Shown here in pieces: positions 35,612 through 47,117 of a stretch of 64,000 bases of DNA. This DNA comes from Symbiodinium natans. Taxonomy: Eukaryota; Sar; Dinophyceae; Suessiales; Symbiodiniaceae. Under the pieces are notes generated by a model. The model saw nothing but the letters and a program-made list of their open reading frames with translations. It had not been told where the DNA came from and ran no database searches. Every line of letters starts with the position of its first letter. Positions within the stretch are counted from its first letter, which is position 1. Position numbers and translations under genes: made by a program. The stretch is from contig CAJNDS010001035.1 of assembly GCA_905221605.1 (NCBI GenBank), positions 707,501 through 771,500 of the forward strand, written 5' to 3'.

Positions 35612-37150
35612 TGATGAAAGCTAGTTCTTGCTAATATTTGCTAATTATTCAGCCGCGGCGAGATCCGATGCGGTGATCACAGGCATGACGTCGGCACAAA
35701 GGTGCTCACGCCGTGCAAAGGAACGCGGTTGGTTGTGTTCATGGTTCGCTGCCAAGGCGACAGGGCCTGTAGCGTAGCCGTGAGGCCGCGATGGCCAAAA
35801 AAGAGCCCCTGAGAGCCTTTTTGTAGAACTTCAGCTGCAGGAGGTTGAGTCAGCTTGCTGATTCTGTGCGGATGCGTAGGGCGTAGGGCCTTATGCAATT
35901 TATGCTGAACCGCTCCAACAGCTCGAGCAGAGGTTGGCAAGGCTCCCGATATGTTTTTCAAGCCCATGGCAGTCATCGCAGTCATCGCATCCCCATGTCC
36001 CTCGAGCGTCACTGTGCCCGCGTGATGTCGACAACATTCGACCATAGCTGGAGCACCATGGAGCAGAACAGGGAGCCCCTCGTTGCCCGGGGCCCCAGTC
36101 CTTCTGAGCTCTCTTCCATCTTTCTGTCTTCCCTTTCCTTTCCTTTTAAGCCAAGGTCGCCTCACTGCAACAAGCAGGGACTCCTCATCTTGCGCAGAAC
36201 GGGGACTCAGCATCGTTCTGTTCGTCGGCAAAGACCCTATACTGCCTGTACTCATGGCGTGGAGAGCGGCAGTGTAGTTCGGCCTCCTCTTGATCGCCTT
36301 GGCTGTTCGAGCTGCCGATGATCGGAAGAGTCAGGGACCGAGCCAGAGATGTGACAAGAGTACATGCAACAGAGAACTCAGATGATTGCAAGGAGCTTCT
36401 CTATGCAGAATGCAAGAGATGCGCAGAGCTTTGTCAGCCAAATGGTTCTTAGTAGGGAATGAGGGAGTTAGGGCCCCATACCCTTTAAGGGATTATTTGG
36501 GGGTACTCATTCCGTCATTCCCTACGAAGAACCAGCCAGGCAGGATAGTCAGCATGGCTTGGCATGCACTCCTTCCTTGACCTGCGACAGATTCGTCGAG
36601 AGAGGGTACAAATCAGTCGGAGGAGTATGACTACAAGGGTTTAAGGTTGAGGGTTTAGGGCTTAGGGCAGTGGTTCTATGGTTCTGCTCCGTTCCTGTCT
36701 GTCTGGCGCGCGAGCGCGTCCCTTTAAACCAAGTTCACTAGATGTACCCCTGCGGAAGGTCGAAGCGCCCGTGAGCAACCTGGACGACGTGGACGACAGC
36801 AACTCCGAGATGCCAGAAGGCCGGGCGCCTATAGGGGTCTCAAAAGGGGTGTAGGGGTTAGAGTTTAAAGCTTACGCTACGATGATGACGATGATGATGA
36901 TGAAGAAGAAGATCGAAGATGATGATGATCTACCAGTGCACCGTGTACTGCTATAGTCCTTTGTACGGGTTCTATGAATCAGAAGACTCTCCAGGGTTCA
37001 ATGGTCGGCTAAGGTTCTCTGTGGTTCTTTCCACAAGGAATTCTCAAAAGGCTGAGGATTCAAGGGTAGTAGATGTTCTGGGGAGTTTAGGGGCTCAGGA
37101 GTAGAGGGACTTACATGAGAGAGCGGGAGAGCGATGTCGTGTGGGGAGCA
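35612..37150. other. Intergenic region with one MITE and a possible acidic exon
   Basis: Downstream of the Thr/Cys-rich gene. Contains MITE family C (see 36443), a (GAT)n patch near 36885-36925, and a plus-strand exon candidate at 36763-36829 reading VEAPVSNLDDVDDSNSEMPE followed by GRA. That candidate resembles the one at 20764. A 192-codon minus-strand frame at 35677-36255 has no protein-like features. Confidence 0.45.
36443..36534. mobile_element. MITE family C, copy 1
   Basis: 92 bp with ends TGGTTCTTAGTAGGGAATGA and TCATTCCCTACGAAGAACCA. A second copy with the same ends lies at 44890-44993. Inner sequence includes GGGCCCCATACCCTTTAAGGG. Confidence 0.8.
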
Positions 37151-39460
37151 GGAGCCCAAACCGCTTGAACCCCTAAACCCCTAAGTCCTGTACCCTCAAC
37201 CCTAAACCCCTTAAACCCCCAAATCCTAAACACCCTAAACACCCTAAGTCTAAAGGTTTTAAGGTTCAGGGTTTAGGGAGCACGGGGCTCTTGAGGTCTC
37301 GGCAGGTAGTCGTTAGGGTTAGGGTTTAGGGTACAGGGTATGCGGCTTAGGGTGCGTACCAGCAGCGTTTTCAACGAAACGTGTTCAACGAAACCTTTCC
37401 ACGAAACGTCTTCAACGATTCATTTTCACAACGAGCCGTTCTCAACGAAACATGTTCAACGAACATTGAACCGAAGCGTTCCTCTTTTAGACTCTTTCTT
37501 TCATAATTTTTGAGAACCCCATGCCTGAATCGAAGCGTTTCTCTTTCAGACTCTAAACCCTAAACCCTAAACCCTAAACCCTAAACCCTAAACCCTAAAC
37601 CCTAAACCCTAAACCCTAAACCCTAAACCCTGAACCCTGAACCCTGAACCCTGAACCCCAAACCCTAAACCCTAAACCCTAAACCCTAAACCCTTATATT
37701 ATTGAACCCCCTGGCTGGGTGGGAAGCGAGACGTGACCAGACGCGAAGTATTTGAATCCCATGGCTGGGTGAGCAACGCATTAAGTAGGAGTACCCTAAG
37801 CCCTAAACCCTAAACCCTGTTAAATTCAAGCAAATTTGGATCCGATTTGAGAACGAAACGCTTTTTAACCGACAGTTTTGAGCGAAAGTTTCGTTCTTAG
37901 AGCCTACTTCCTAAGTTTGGCCTTGCCTCCGAATGGGGAGGGCCCTTGAATTGGTTGAGAATGTGGACTCCCAGGCGCGAGAGTGGATGAATCTACTGAA
38001 CTTTGTGGTGCTGTACTGTAACTTTAGATCCTTAGCCTTTTTGGGTTTATTTGGTTTCTTAATAAGGCAGCTAAAAGTTTAATTGTTTTCTACCCTCCTA
38101 AGTGCAGCCAAGTTAAACTCTGCCTGTCAGCTGCTTAGACAAATAGCTTGGGAAATTCAAAATGACACCACATACAATTGTTGTTTATTTTGTCCCGAGG
38201 GTTTAGGGTAGTTTAGGGTTTCGGGTTTAAGGGTTCAGGGTTTGGAGTTCAGGGTGTAGGGTTTAGGGTTTAGGGTTTCAGGCAGTTTAGGGTTTAGCAT
38301 GGTTTAGGGTTTAACAAAAGGTTTAGGCTGTTTGGGATCTAGGGTTTAGGGTTTCGGCGGTGTAGGGTTTAGAGTTTAGGGTTTAGGCGGTTTAGGGCTT
38401 AGGGTTTAGGCGGTTTAGACTATAGGCAGTTCAGGCGGTTTAGAGTTTAGGGTTTAGGGTCTAAAGGAGGGACTTCTAAGGGACCTTAGTAGTTCTTTCG
38501 GGTTTTCAGGGGCTACTTAGGTATACACGGACTATATAAGACAGATATGTATATATATATATACATAGATATATGTAGGGGGTATCTAGGGGAACAAGAT
38601 TAAGGGCCCCTTCTAGGGGTTGTTGGCCCCAAGCACACGCCTGGAAGGAGAACGGGGGGCCCTGCAGCAGCGATCCTGGCAGACGAAAGCTTCCTGAAGA
38701 GCTGGAGGTGAGGGGCGTTTAGGGTTTAGGGTTTAGGGTTTAGGGTTTAGGGTTTAGGGGGGGCTGAGGGCTGTTTTGGCAAGAGCAATATCGGGGTCGG
38801 AATCATTACTAAGAATATTCCCGTATGGTCCCTTTGCAATATGTGGTTAAACCCCCAAAACCGTCTTCTATTCATGCTCCTAGATTAGTCCCGGGACCCT
38901 GAGTCGGATCTCGTGTACAGATGCCTCCTGCACGGAGCTTGGGCGCTGTAAGACGCTATGTAGCAGCAGCTTGAAGCTCGTGCGCATTAGCCTTTTGCGA
39001 GGAGCTTGCCGGGTTGTGAAGAACTTGTTGATCATTCGGGGCGCGGGTTTGGATGGTTGTAGGATTCACGGGATTGGAAAGGGAGTTTAGGAATCGTTGC
39101 CGTGAAAGTCTTCAGAAGCTTGCCCGTAGAGTTCATTCGGCATAGGAAACCCTAAACCCTAAACCCTAAACCCGGAACCCTAAACCCGAAACCCTAAACC
39201 ATAAACCCTAAACCCTAAAAGGATTAGATGCAGCGCGTTCCGGGAAACCCCTGAGATGATCTCCATCGTCTCCACTCTGCTAGACCCAGGGTTGTCTGTG
39301 GCACCGTTCGATGGTACCAATAGAAGATAAAACCGGGGCAAGGAGAGCTCAGCGGGAGGGTTTAGGGTTTAGGGTTATAGGGTTTAGGGTTTAGGGTTTA
39401 GGGTTTAGGGTTTAGGGTTTAGGGTTTAGGGTTTAGGGTTTCGGTTTAGGCTTATAAAGT
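37150..39460. repeat. Telomere-repeat-rich intergenic region
   Basis: CCCTAAA arrays at 37555-37700 and 39147-39220; TTTAGGG arrays at 37300-37345, 38205-38465 (with an 11-mer form GCGGTTTAGGG), 38717-38760 and 39358-39450. Bases 37360-37520 contain repeated CAACGAAAC motifs. Bases 38465-38625 are the inverse of the repeat at 8490-8960. No exon was recognised. Confidence 0.75.
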
Positions 39461-39663
39461 ACATCTTGACAAGAGGCGCCAACACGTTCCTGGCAAGTTC
39501 TTCGAAAACCCGATGAAACCCACACGCCTCGTATCATCCCGAACCCCCTCTCGAAGCCCATCTTCCAAGGCCGGAACTCAAACCCTCAAGGGTCCCCGAA
39601 TGCTTCTGGGCTCAAGCTGCCAAAGTCAAAAGGCCTTCGGAGCCCCTCAGAAAACCTCACAAA

Positions 39664-39731
39664 ATGGCGACGCCGACCTCAGCAGATGTCCTCGTCATCG
39701 GCGCTGGCCTGGCAGGGCTTTCGGCGGCGAG
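39664..39731 (+). CDS. FAD-dependent amine oxidase, exon 1 (start)
   Basis: Begins ATGGCGACG and reads MATPTSADVLVIGAGLAGLS followed by AA, with the dinucleotide-binding GAGLAG glycine motif of flavoprotein amine oxidases (monoamine/polyamine oxidase superfamily), which oxidise amines using FAD and oxygen. It ends in phase 2 (AG) before a GC donor. The first base of exon 2 completes Arg, giving the family's SAARKL order. The start is supported by the short N-terminal extension usual in this family and by upstream AG sites that could accept a spliced leader. Confidence 0.8.
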
Positions 39732-39754
39732 GCGCCAAAATGGGGCGGTGGCGG

Positions 39755-39866
39755 ATAGGGTTTAGGGTTTAGGGTTTAGGGTTTGGGGTTTAGGGTTTAG
39801 AGTTCAGGGTTCAGGGTTTGGGGTTTAGGGTTTAGGGTTTAGGGTTTAGGGTTTAGGGTTTAGTGC
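39755..39866 (+). repeat. TTTAGGG array in amine oxidase intron 1
   Basis: About 15 units, starting about 20 bases after the exon 1 donor. Some units are TTTGGGG or TTCAGGG variants. Confidence 0.9.
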
Positions 39867-40250
39867 TGATAGAGTTTCGAGTGGAGGGCGTTTTGCTGTG
39901 TTTAAAGAGGGAGGGTCTGAACACTTTGCAGAGCTTGATGGGGTTGACACGATGTTTATTGGGTTGCGCAGCCTTCTCCTCTTGGGCTGCTTGCAAGGAC
40001 TCAAGTGGGAAGATTTGGAACTTCACGGATATCGCAGCTATGCTGGACTCTTCGTTTCTAGCTGTATCTGCTTTAGGGCCTAAGCAGTACTGCGCGGCAG
40101 AACTGTATTATAGTAGCGACGGTAAGAACATCCAGCTGTTTGCGTGGGAAGAGGAGCATGAAGCAATCGTAGTAGTACTAATCGGAGGAGCAGTAGCAAT
40201 CAATGGTAACAACATCGTGACACTAACACAAATAGCAATCGACGCATGCC

Positions 40251-40389
40251 TGGAGGTTCAGGGCACTTCTTAACCAGTCAAAGCTGTACTTATAGCCCAC
40301 TCATAAGCCCCTTAAGTGCCCCCCAATATGGCTAGAATTTGTGTTATAAGTACAGTTATAATCGGTGAATAAGTGCCATGAACCTTCAA
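40251..40389. mobile_element. MITE family D, copy 2
   Basis: Left end TGGAGGTTCAGGGCACTTCTTA, right end TAAGTGCCATGAACCTTCA, and an inner GTTATAAGTACAGTTATAAT shared with the 6291 copy. It lies within amine oxidase intron 1. Confidence 0.7.
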
Positions 40390-40499
40390 GTGGGAGTCGG
40401 AACCTGAGCCGTTGAAAGCTCCGCCTCCGACTCTGGAATGTGCTGGCCAAGACCTGACAGACCTCGCGCCCGAAAGCCCCACAACACGCCCCAACTCGC

Positions 40500-40980
40500 A
40501 AACCCACCCCAAACCCTAAACCCTAAACCCTCAACCCTAAACCCTCAACCCTAAACCCTCAACCCTCAACCCGCAACCCGCAACCCTAAACCCTCAACCC
40601 CAAACCCACACCCTCAACCCTAAACCCTCAACCCTCAACCCTAAAGCCCATGTCAGGAAGCTGACCCAAGGCGGCACCTCCGTGCTGGTCCTTGAAGCTC
40701 GCGACCGCGCAGCCCGTCTGAAAGAGCCACATTTCGGTTTAGGGTTTAGGGTTTAGGGGTTTAGGGGTTTAGGGGTTTAGGGGTTTAGGGGTTTAGGAGT
40801 TTTGGGGTTTAGGGGTTTAGGGGTTTAGGGTTTAGGGTTTAGGGGTTTAGGGGGTTAGGGGTTTAGGGGTTTAGGGTTTAGGGCTCAGGGCTTGGGGGGT
40901 CAGGGTAGAGGGTTTAGGGTTTGGAGTTTAGGGTCTGGGTTTTTCGGGTATAGGGTTTTCGGGTTTGTATAGGGCTCAGC
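40500..40980. repeat. CCCTCAA/CCCTAAA then TTTAGGGG arrays
   Basis: Bases 40505-40650 alternate CCCTAAA and CCCTCAA units and end at the exon 2 acceptor. Bases 40735-40975 on the other side of exon 2 are TTTAGGGG/TTTAGGG units on the opposite strand. The 52-base exon therefore sits between two opposed telomere-type arrays. Confidence 0.88.
40657..40708 (+). CDS. FAD-dependent amine oxidase, exon 2
   Basis: 52 bases after catgtcag, reading KLTQGGTSVLVLEARDR: the second beta strand of the FAD-binding fold with the ribose-binding Glu (LEARDR). It ends in phase 0 before a GC donor. Both flanking introns are dominated by telomere-type repeats. Confidence 0.82.
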
Positions 40981-41114
40981 AAGGCTTTAGGCTTGTGGAG
41001 GGTATGTTGTCTGGGCTTTGGTCTGATGTAATATAGTACACTCTTAGCAAAGTATTGCACCTATTGCTGTACTGTAAAGCATGCTGTAATGCGAAGGGGC
41101 CGGCATTTGGTGTA

Positions 41115-41295
41115 TGTTCGGGGCGAAAGCAAGCAAAAAGGCAAGCAAGCTAGCAAGCCAACAACCCCGCAAGCAAGAACGCAAGCACGCGGACCGAACC
41201 CTAAACCCTAAACCCGAAACCAAGCAAGCAAGCAACAAGCAAGCAAGTCACTCAGGCAAGTCAAGCAACAAAGGAGGCAAGCAAGGAAGTAATGA
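41115..41295. repeat. (AAGC)n microsatellite
   Basis: GCAAGCAAGCAAG-type units interrupted by a short CCCTAAA patch at 41197-41215. Confidence 0.85.
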
Positions 41296-41872
41296 GCCAA
41301 AGACATGGCATAAATTTCCGCATTTCCTTGCAGAAAACGGAGGCTTCGAACGTGCAAAACGGAGTCCCGGTGATCCAAGCCCATGTTCCAAGATTCCGGC
41401 ACTCATTGTAAACATTGCATGATGCATTCAAGAGTCAAACGTTATGTGCATGTCTATTCGAACAAAAACCGAGGCGGGATACAGACAAGCGTAGTCATGC
41501 ATTGCAAGCTGGTTTATGGTGCTACCATGTAAAAACATCACGCCCTCAAAGCATGTGCGTGATTTCACAAACATTGCAGACTGCGTTATCTAGTGACTCT
41601 AGTGTAGCCTGACATCCGGGTTTTCTTCGGTAGGCATCATGGAATGTGCGCTGTCACATTGGTTTGTTAGGATTGTCGTCTTCTGCTATTCTACAACAAC
41701 CTACCAGGCATCTTATTTGGAAATCCTGGCTGGACAGCCCGAAGCCCTCGAAGTCCTGGAGACGTTGGCTGGGCCAGAGACCAGAAACGACATGCGGACG
41801 AAGAAGAGTACATCCAGTCTGGAACTTGCCCGGCGAGAAGGTTGCGAAGAGCAATCCCATGCAAGGGGACTC

Positions 41873-41923
41873 TTTAGGGTTTAGGGTTTAGGGTTTAGGG
41901 AAACCCTAAACCCTAAACCCTAA
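41873..41923. repeat. Head-to-head telomere-type junction
   Basis: Four TTTAGGG units abut three CCCTAAA units with no spacer beyond AAA, producing a perfect palindrome centred near 41900. Confidence 0.92.
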
Positions 41924-42061
41924 GCCCGAGACTCCGGGGCCCGAAGCGCTAAACCCCAACAGGTGAAGGGCCTCAGTTGCCTGTATCCTCTAAACCCTAC
42001 CAAGTAGAGCCACCCCAAATTGCAAATGGCCCCCAAGAGCTTAGGGCTTAGGGTTCATAAG

Positions 42062-42155
42062 TTGGGATGTTCTCCCTTCTACTATCAGACCTTGATAGGG
42101 GTTATCATAAGGGGGTACTATAATCCCTATCAAGGACTGTCAGTATAGGGGGAAA
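42062..42155. mobile_element. MITE family A, copy 4
   Basis: Starts TTGGGATGTTCTCCCTTCTAC; inner arms CAGACCTTGATAGGGG and CCCTATCAAGGACTGTCAG. The right end runs into CCCTAAA repeats and no duplication is evident. Confidence 0.7.
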
Positions 42156-42243
42156 CACCCTAAACCCTAAACCTTAAACCCTAAACCCTAAACCCTAAAC
42201 CCCAAACCCTCTAAAAGCCCTAAGCTCCACGACCTCATCCCAG

Positions 42244-42264
42244 GTTGGTGGTCGCACGCACTCG
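42244..42264 (+). CDS. FAD-dependent amine oxidase, exon 3 (21-base micro-exon)
   Basis: Seven codons, VGGRTHS, after the acceptor tcatcccag and before a GT donor. It continues LEARDR exactly as in amine oxidases (LEARDRVGGRT). The phase to the next exon found (42834) does not match perfectly, so another micro-exon may lie between them. Confidence 0.75.
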
Positions 42265-42833
42265 GTTCCCCTGGGCTTCTAGCAGCAGTCTAAGAAGACT
42301 TTTAGGGTTTAGGGTTTAGGGTTTAGGGTCTAACAAGACTTTTAAGACTTTTGGTGCTAGACGAAGACGAGCGGTTGGGGTTTAGGGATTGGGAGTGGTA
42401 CCCTTACTAGTATACTAGCATGCCACGAGATGCGCAGCTTGTAGCACTAACATTTTGTTTACTTCAATAGTGCATGACTAGGATTTTCGGGCACCCCTGC
42501 ATGCATAGTCAGAGCCTTTTGGTCAAGTCCCTTGTTGCATACCTGAAGGCTCTACCATATCATGGTACGCAATCGTATGTTCTCGTATACTCTGTCAAGG
42601 TTTCTGTAGCATCCAGTAATGATGAACAAGCAGGGACGTAGAGCTCCGGGGGGCTGGAGTGTTTGGTACAGCGTTAGGACTTCCGGTAGAGGGTTGAGGG
42701 TAGAGGGCACAGGCTGTGTCAGAATTTGGCTCTGGCTAACTTGTTCCGACCCCAGTGTTCGCAACCGCATCTTGTCCCTAGACCCTGCACCCTAACCCGA
42801 AACCCGCTGCATGGTGGTGACCTGATTCCCAAG

Positions 42834-42906
42834 GCCCTTTGACTGTTGACCTGGGCGCTCAGTATATTGCGGACAAGCAGCGCCGGGTTTCGGCCCTGAC
42901 GGACGA
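42834..42906 (+). CDS. FAD-dependent amine oxidase, exon 4
   Basis: Reads PLTVDLGAQYIADKQRRVSA followed by LTDE, matching the family's VDLGGQWIG...RV..L segment. It ends in phase 2 (GA) at a GT donor; the next exon starts with G, restoring Glu. The acceptor (cccaag) is weak. Confidence 0.7.
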
Positions 42907-43584
42907 GTGTCCTGGCTGTGACATTGGGCCAGGGATGTGGGGAGGGCGGCGGCATGTCACGCGAAGGCATGTCGTTGTACGCGCTTGCAGGAAGCCGAGG
43001 CGAATTTCCAAGGCAGCCCATTTTCATTGGTGGTTTCTTTTTCCCCGGCTGTGAGTTTTCACAGCCGCCGAGCCAAGGCGGGCGGCGGGGAGAGGGGAGG
43101 CAACGGGGCGCGAGGTGAAGAACGTGGGGTTTCCCCTCTTCTCCATGAAGAAAAGGCACCACTTTTGTGGTCCTAAGGCAAGGCTCAGCCCAAGGGGCGG
43201 AATGTGACCGCTCTCCAATGGCACCGCCCATTGGATACGGGTGTAGTTCTGGGTCCAGGCGGTCTAAGCAGGCCGGGTGGGAATATAGGGTTTACGGGTC
43301 TTTTAGGAATGGAGCTTCCTGGGTATGTATCAGGCACACGTGGAGGTTCCGTGGTCAGCTGCTGCTACTATCTCGATGATTCTTCTACCAGTGCTACTTC
43401 CAATACCCCTACCTGCATTACTGCTGGGGCAACCTTGCTGCAGCGGTTGTTGAGCCTTGCCCTCCGCGATCCCCCAAAGCCCAAACACTACAAAACAGAG
43501 CCCGAAAAAAAAAAATAAAACTAAACCGACTCCCGAAGCCACTCAGCCCCCCCTGGTCACAATCCCCCACCGCACGAGCCCCCG

Positions 43585-43715
43585 AAACATCCTAAATTAC
43601 CCTAAACCACCCCAAACCACCCCAAACCACCCTAAACCACCCGAAACCACCCGAAACCAGCCTAAACCAGCCTAAACCACCCTAGACCACCCTAGACCAC
43701 CCTAAATCCTAGACA
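43585..43715. repeat. Telomere-like decamer array (CCACCCTAAA)n
   Basis: About eleven units of 10 bp, with variants CCACCCCAAA, CCACCCGAAA and CCAGCCTAAA, ending 20 bases before the acceptor of exon 5. It reads as a CCCTAAA unit expanded by CCA. Confidence 0.8.
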
Positions 43716-43733
43716 TATTCGTGTTCACACCAG

Positions 43734-43768
43734 GTTCGGCCTGACGCGGGTGGCCATCGCAGATGCAG
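43734..43768 (+). CDS. FAD-dependent amine oxidase, exon 5
   Basis: 35 bases after cacaccag and before a GT donor, reading FGLTRVAIADAG. Joined to exon 4 it gives LTDEFGLTRVAI with canonical GT-AG boundaries and matching phase. Ends in phase 1. Confidence 0.7.
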
Positions 43769-44504
43769 GTCACCTGGTCTTGGCTTTGTTCCTTGGGGTT
43801 TTGGGGTTTAGGCTTGGAAGTAGGGTTTAGGGGTTTAGGGGTTTAGGGTTCAGGGTGTAGGGTGTAGGGTTTAGGGGTTAGGCCTAGAGGGTTTACGAAA
43901 GGTGATGTGGGATCTGGGCAGTTTTTTCTTTGGGGTTGGGGGGAGTTGCCGTGCACTTTTTTGGCTTTTTCGAGCGGGGAGCGACTATGTCCCTGCCACC
44001 ACGACGTTCCATCTCAATTTCGGTGTTTCAGGTCCAACGTTGGGCGAAACCCTGAGGCCAAGCCCGAAACTGAGTCGTGCAAGCCGATAGCTCTTAAGTG
44101 TATTGCAGTACACCTGCTTCCAATGTGCGACGTCTACTCGACGCTATGCCCGCAACAAGAACCTTGAACTCCAAGCCCATTGTAGTACGATATCCCGTTA
44201 AAAATATTTTTAATTTTTGTTCATATAAAACCCAAGAGGATATTGAGAACATTATTTTTATTAAGGTTCTCGAGGAGTATGGAGTAGTCGCCTTTGCATC
44301 AGTTGTGGTCAAGGCGATGTCCTCCATCGCGACGCCCCGGATGCAGACGTTAAACGCCATTCCGCAAAGACGTTGCCGCTGCGACTCGGCTGAGGAAACC
44401 AGGGTATGAGGATACTCTACGAGACTACTAATTGCTTAAGAACCCCGAAAAAGAAAATATTCTTCCTTATCAAGGGTAATATAGGGATTCTCATTTTTTC
44501 CCAA

Positions 44505-44770
44505 TCTGGGTGTGGGGTTGTTAGATTTATTAGATTTTAAACTCAACTCTTCTCCTCGGAACTCCTCTCCTCGCCCGGTCTACTCCTCGCTCATCCCTGG
44601 AGTGCCCAACCCCAAAGTGTCACTGGAGTCCCGACTCTAGAGTGTCCCTGGAGTCCAACCCCAAAGTCTCCCTGAAGTGCCCAGCCCCAGAGTCTCCCTG
44701 AAGTGCCCAACCTGGAGAGCCCAACCCCAGATTGTCCCCGCAGTGCCCAGCCCCAGAGTGATGCAGCGAA
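44505..44770. mobile_element. Truncated MITE family G
   Basis: Shares the left end of the element at 33772 (GTGTGGGGTTGTTAG, AACTCAACTCTTCTCCTCG, CCCGGTCTACTCCTCGC), then about seven units of the kind GAGTGCCCAACCCCAAAGTG-TCCCTG. No right inverted end follows. Confidence 0.65.
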
Positions 44771-44889
44771 CTACAAGAATCTAGGGTAGTTTGATTCGAG
44801 AATGGGCGTTTCTCAACAACACAGGGCCCCTAATGGCTTCCGGGTCGGAGCCCCAGATATCTGATGCTTTGCGGCAGTAGAAGACCCCT

Positions 44890-44993
44890 GCTTCTTAGTA
44901 GGGAATGAGGGAATTGGGCTGAACTAGGGCCCTCATATACCCATTAAGGGATGGTATGGGGTACTTCATTCCCTAACTCCCTACTAAGAACCA
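44890..44993. mobile_element. MITE family C, copy 2
   Basis: Ends CTTCTTAGTAGGGAATGAGG and CCCTAACTCCCTACTAAGAA followed by CCA. Slightly longer interior than the 36443 copy. Confidence 0.8.
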
Positions 44994-45029
44994 TCCAGAA
45001 GAATGCAAGAAGTTTGTCTACTAGACACA

Positions 45030-45116
45030 GGGATGTCCACGCTTGTACAAACAGTCCTTACTAGGGATTATAGGACCCCTATTATCAAGGACTGCTAGTA
45101 TAAGGGGAGCATCCCA
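45030..45116. mobile_element. MITE family A, copy 5
   Basis: GGGATGTCCACGCTTGTAC...AGTATAAGGGGAGCATCCC with inner ACAGTCCTTACTAGGG and ATCAAGGACTGCTAG arms. Lies only 36 bp from the MITE C copy. Confidence 0.72.
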
Positions 45117-47117
45117 CACTATACACCCTAGAAACTTTGGTGGACACCAGGTCGTGCATGGGTCAGATGGATCTGCTGCAAACCAGCTGGCGCGTTGAGA
45201 GCAGCATGAAGGCAAGGGAGGACTTTATGGCCTAAACCTAAGCCCTAAGCCCTAAGCCCTAAACCCTAAACCCTAAACCCTAAACCCAACCTCACCAAGC
45301 ATGGCTTTCGAGTCCATTCAATCTAGTAAATTGATTGGCCCACTACAGAGCTTAGCAATCTGTGTAGTATGGTGGTCTGTTTCAGGCTTCGAGGGGGTTG
45401 GGACTGATGTAGGGTCTAGGAGCCTAGCAGTGAGGACCGACGATTTAGGGTTCCGGATTTGGTAGGAGTTCGGGCTGATATTTTGGATTTAGGGTTGAAG
45501 TTCTTAGATTGGTTGCCCCGCAAAAGTAAAGCATCGCAGGACGCAGGTCCTTGAGAACGTTCATGAAGTTGATGCCGGCAGGTATTGCTCTCATTCAAGT
45601 CTACTAGAGTACACTTTGAGTGCAGGGCTTTTAGTTGTGTACGTGTAGGCCATAGGAGGCGAGAGCATGCTACTGTGCGCTATAGTTGACGGTATATCGT
45701 GTACTATTCTCCACTTTAGTTTACTCATTTACTCTTGTTGGGTTTAGTATACTGGAGCATGCTTTGGTCTACTATAGTTCTTGTGTTTGGCTCAGGCGCT
45801 TTCAGGGCTCAAGTGTTGGAATCTTTGCTTTCAGGGTTTGGGGTTTCGGGCTCAGGTTTTCAAGTTCGGGGCGTGCAAGAGGGACGCTGAGGGGCCGCGT
45901 TTTCGGTTTGCTTGTGAAGTTCTCTACGGCACCTCTCTACAAAACGAGCACAACCTGAAGTTCAACGAGTAGGCAGAAATCAACGGGTGGCTTGGATGCT
46001 TCTATCTCATCACATCGGGGGGGGGGGGGGGCTTCAGCCAGACAGTACGCTGTGTGCACATCTCCTCCAACACTTAAACCACTATGTGTTGTTATGAATC
46101 TTGTAAGCAGATGAGGCCTGCGTTCACGAAGACTCTCATGCACATGTTCAGCCCTACGGGCATTTAAAACCGAAGGGAAATATCCCCAATATCTACATAT
46201 CTCGATCGAATCGTTGGGCAGGCTGGTGCTTAAGATCTTTTGATTTGTGAGTCAAATGGAAGTCTGTTTTTGTAGGGCGTGACTCCTGTGAAAAAGGCGA
46301 GCGTCGGCCCTTGCAGCGATACTTCGGACCGCCCTCTCCCGGGTCTCTTTCGAAGGATAGTCGCAAAACTGAACATGAAGGGTTCAGGGTTAGAGCTAGA
46401 AGGGCATTTCCCATGACTTGTGAATATACGTTGTGGCTGGCATGGCAGATATTTTATTCACGTCATATACGTACAGGAAGGACAATGATCCAAGGAATTC
46501 CTTCAAAAACAAGTGTGACCGGTCGTGCTCGATGGGGAGACGGGGGTTGGGAATCGATCCATTGTGTGTCACGAGCGAATCTTGCGACTGGATGCCTTTT
46601 CATTGGTTTCTCGGATCCCTCCAGCTGCTGCTGCTGCTGCTACGATTACGTACGACTAGTGCTGAGTGCCTCAAATCTCGGCACCTAAATTGCTACACTA
46701 AAGCCCCCCCCGAAAAGCCCCCAAAGCCTACACCTTACAGACAAAAATGTCACCTGCAGGCCTTGTCGGACTCGCGCCCTGGCTTAGAGTCTTAAGGCAT
46801 AGCATACGACAGGATGTCATTCAGGGTTCAGGGTTCAGGTTTGGGGTGTAGGGTTGAGGGTCAAGTCGTATCACGAAAGTGGGTTTGTACTTATACGACA
46901 GCAGAACAGAGCATACAATCGTATCCTGCAGCTGTTTTGCGTTGCAAACCCAACTCCCCAAACCGTACCCCTGAACCCAAACCGGCCCAAATCCACAACC
47001 CGAGCCCTTATACGCCCTCAAACCCTCCCTACCCCTATACCCGAAACGTTAAGCCCCTAAAAACGGCTGCATCCAAGCCCTAAAGCCCCCCCTAAACACC
47101 TTACCCCCCCTCCCCAG

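Larger units (their letters stand above)
43800..47100. other. Large intron-like gap of the amine oxidase gene
   Basis: No certain exon. A plus-strand frame near 44254 (FIKVLEEYGVVAFASVVVKA) is protein-like and unrecognised. The region also holds TTTAGGG at 43805-43890, MITE fragments (44505-45116), a CCCTAAA array at 45236-45290, and a run of G (46017-46030). Missing amine oxidase exons should lie here. Confidence 0.5.

Noticed and set aside
35677-36255. 192-codon minus-strand frame
   Set aside because: No motif, no sense-like composition and no splice context; it lies in a repeat-poor intergenic stretch and is probably chance.
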